Under the pieces are notes generated by a model. It did not search any database. It was not told the DNA's origin and saw only the letters and a program-made list of their open reading frames with translations. Below, in pieces: positions 4,395 to 5,055 of a stretch of 5,055 nt of DNA (its first letter is position 1; each line of letters starts with the position of its first letter). The position numbers and the translations under genes are program-made. Location of the stretch: assembly GCA_964644465.1 (NCBI GenBank), contig CAZXVU010000128.1, positions 1-5,055 on the forward strand, in the 5' to 3' direction. The DNA is from CAZXVU01 sp964644465. Lineage in GTDB: Bacteria; Chlamydiota; Chlamydiia; Chlamydiales; SM23-39.

Positions 4395-5055
4395 TCTTCA
4401 CAAAGCGCAAGTTTCTCCTTCTCGATGAAAAACAGCGCCATAGAAAATGCGCAGAACTTCTCCGTACCTTTTACGAAAAGAAATCTCTAGATTCTGCCTA
4501 TTACAATTCCCTTCTTTCCTGGATGCACATAGATCCTTATCAACACACCGATTTCAAAAACTTAGCCGACCGATATCATTGGCATCTCAATCAAGCAGGT
4601 CTTGCTCTCAAGGAACACAATCTCCTTCCTTCCATCCGAAAAGGAGACCATGTCCCCAAATGCGATTTCCCAGATATTGCCATCTATCTCGATAACGTCC
4701 GTTCCGCCTATAACGTGGGAAGCATTCTCCGCACCACAGAAGCGCTACGGATCGGCAAAGTGTATTTCTCTGGAAAGACCCCTTTTATTGATAACGAAAA
4801 AGTGGTTCGCACTGCCATGGGAGCCGCCGCCCTCGTACCTTCTTTCCAAAACACCCCCCTTTCTTCTTTGCCCCGCCCCATCATCGTACTCGACACCAGC
4901 GATTCCGCAATCCCCGTCTCTGAATTCCTTTTTCCTCCCCTTTTTACCCTAGTGCTCGGCAATGAGGAATACGGGGTCTCCGATGAACTCCTTTCTCAAG
5001 CAGATTATCTTCTCGAAATCCCCCTTTTAGGCGCCAAAAACTCCCTCAATGTCGC
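4391..5055 (+). CDS. TrmH/SpoU-type RNA 2'-O-methyltransferase (SPOUT), 3' end outside window
   Basis: The first 221 residues of a SAM-dependent RNA ribose methylase are present. The GTG start at 4391 overlaps the ABC-F stop as GTGA, suggesting translational coupling; the binding site is weak, and an in-frame ATG at residue 45 (MHIDPY) is a less likely alternative. Residues 1-90 are an N-terminal extension I cannot assign. The SPOUT fold begins near 96. Motif 1 is LDNVRSAYNVGSILRTTEA with N108 and catalytic-type R114; motif 2 is LVLGNEEYGVSDELL (188-201), part of the SAM-binding trefoil knot; motif 3 starts as IPLLGAKNSLNV (210-221), where the window ends. Only the C-terminal helix should be missing. 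The exact target (a tRNA or rRNA ribose) cannot be told from the sequence. The coding strand is unusually pyrimidine-rich around 4840-4960, mostly through C-ending or T-ending codons. Coupling to an ABC-F factor suits a ribosome-related role. Confidence 0.9.
   Translation, partial: MIFTKRKFLLLDEKQRHRKCAELLRTFYEKKSLDSAYYNSLLSWMHIDPYQHTDFKNLADRYHWHLNQAGLALKEHNLLPSIRKGDHVPKCDFPDIAIYLDNVRSAYNVGSILRTTEALRIGKVYFSGKTPFIDNEKVVRTAMGAAALVPSFQNTPLSSLPRPIIVLDTSDSAIPVSEFLFPPLFTLVLGNEEYGVSDELLSQADYLLEIPLLGAKNSLNV

Noticed and set aside
4447..4962. Plus- and minus-strand readings of 82, 116 and 84 residues over the methylase
   Set aside because: They are out of frame with a gene carrying all three SPOUT motifs. 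The low-complexity Ser/Pro content comes from the pyrimidine-rich strand.

Overview
The window looks like a chromosomal segment of a chlamydia-related bacterium (phylum Chlamydiota, environmental lineages such as the Waddlia/Parachlamydia/Simkania group). This is an inference from two points. First, there are two adjacent cysteine-rich, signal-peptide-bearing outer-membrane protein genes; the complete one carries the signature blocks of the Lpg1974/'Legionella_OMP' porin family, which serves as a MOMP-like family in those bacteria. Second, a XerC-type recombinase gene sits head to head with an ABC-F ATPase gene, an arrangement I recall from Chlamydia (xerC next to an ABC ATPase). No rRNA, tRNA, CRISPR array or insertion sequence was seen.

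Layout. The left part is on the minus strand. A 3'-truncated gene (1-358) encodes a secreted protein with a Met/Asp/Gln-rich stretch followed by tandem PCCPAPK heptads that run off the window edge. It is preceded by a 158-bp intergenic region holding a candidate promoter, a 31-bp imperfect palindrome and the strong rho-independent terminator of the next gene. That next gene (517-1752) is a complete 411-residue MOMP-like porin with the same type of signal peptide, a ten-residue Met-spaced repeat and a Cys-rich linker before the barrel. After a 93-bp gap with a candidate promoter comes xerC (1846-2760), with all catalytic residues present.

The right part is on the plus strand. An ABC-F ATPase of the YbiT type (2799-4394) diverges from xerC across only 38 bp. 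Its best promoter overlaps the xerC start codon and predicts an almost leaderless mRNA. Its stop codon overlaps by 4 nt the GTG start of a TrmH/SpoU-type RNA 2'-O-methyltransferase (4391 to the window end, truncated just inside the last SPOUT motif).

How the genes fit together. The right-hand pair looks like a small translation/ribosome operon: an ABC-F factor with a coupled rRNA/tRNA methylase. xerC is a housekeeping chromosome-dimer resolution gene. The left-hand pair looks like a tandem array of paralogous surface porins. Their cysteine-rich N-terminal segments suit disulfide cross-linking of the chlamydial envelope, and they differ mainly in which short repeat has expanded. The most interesting item is the cysteine heptad repeat gene at the left edge and its palindromic upstream region. 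I see no evidence for a defence or mobile system.
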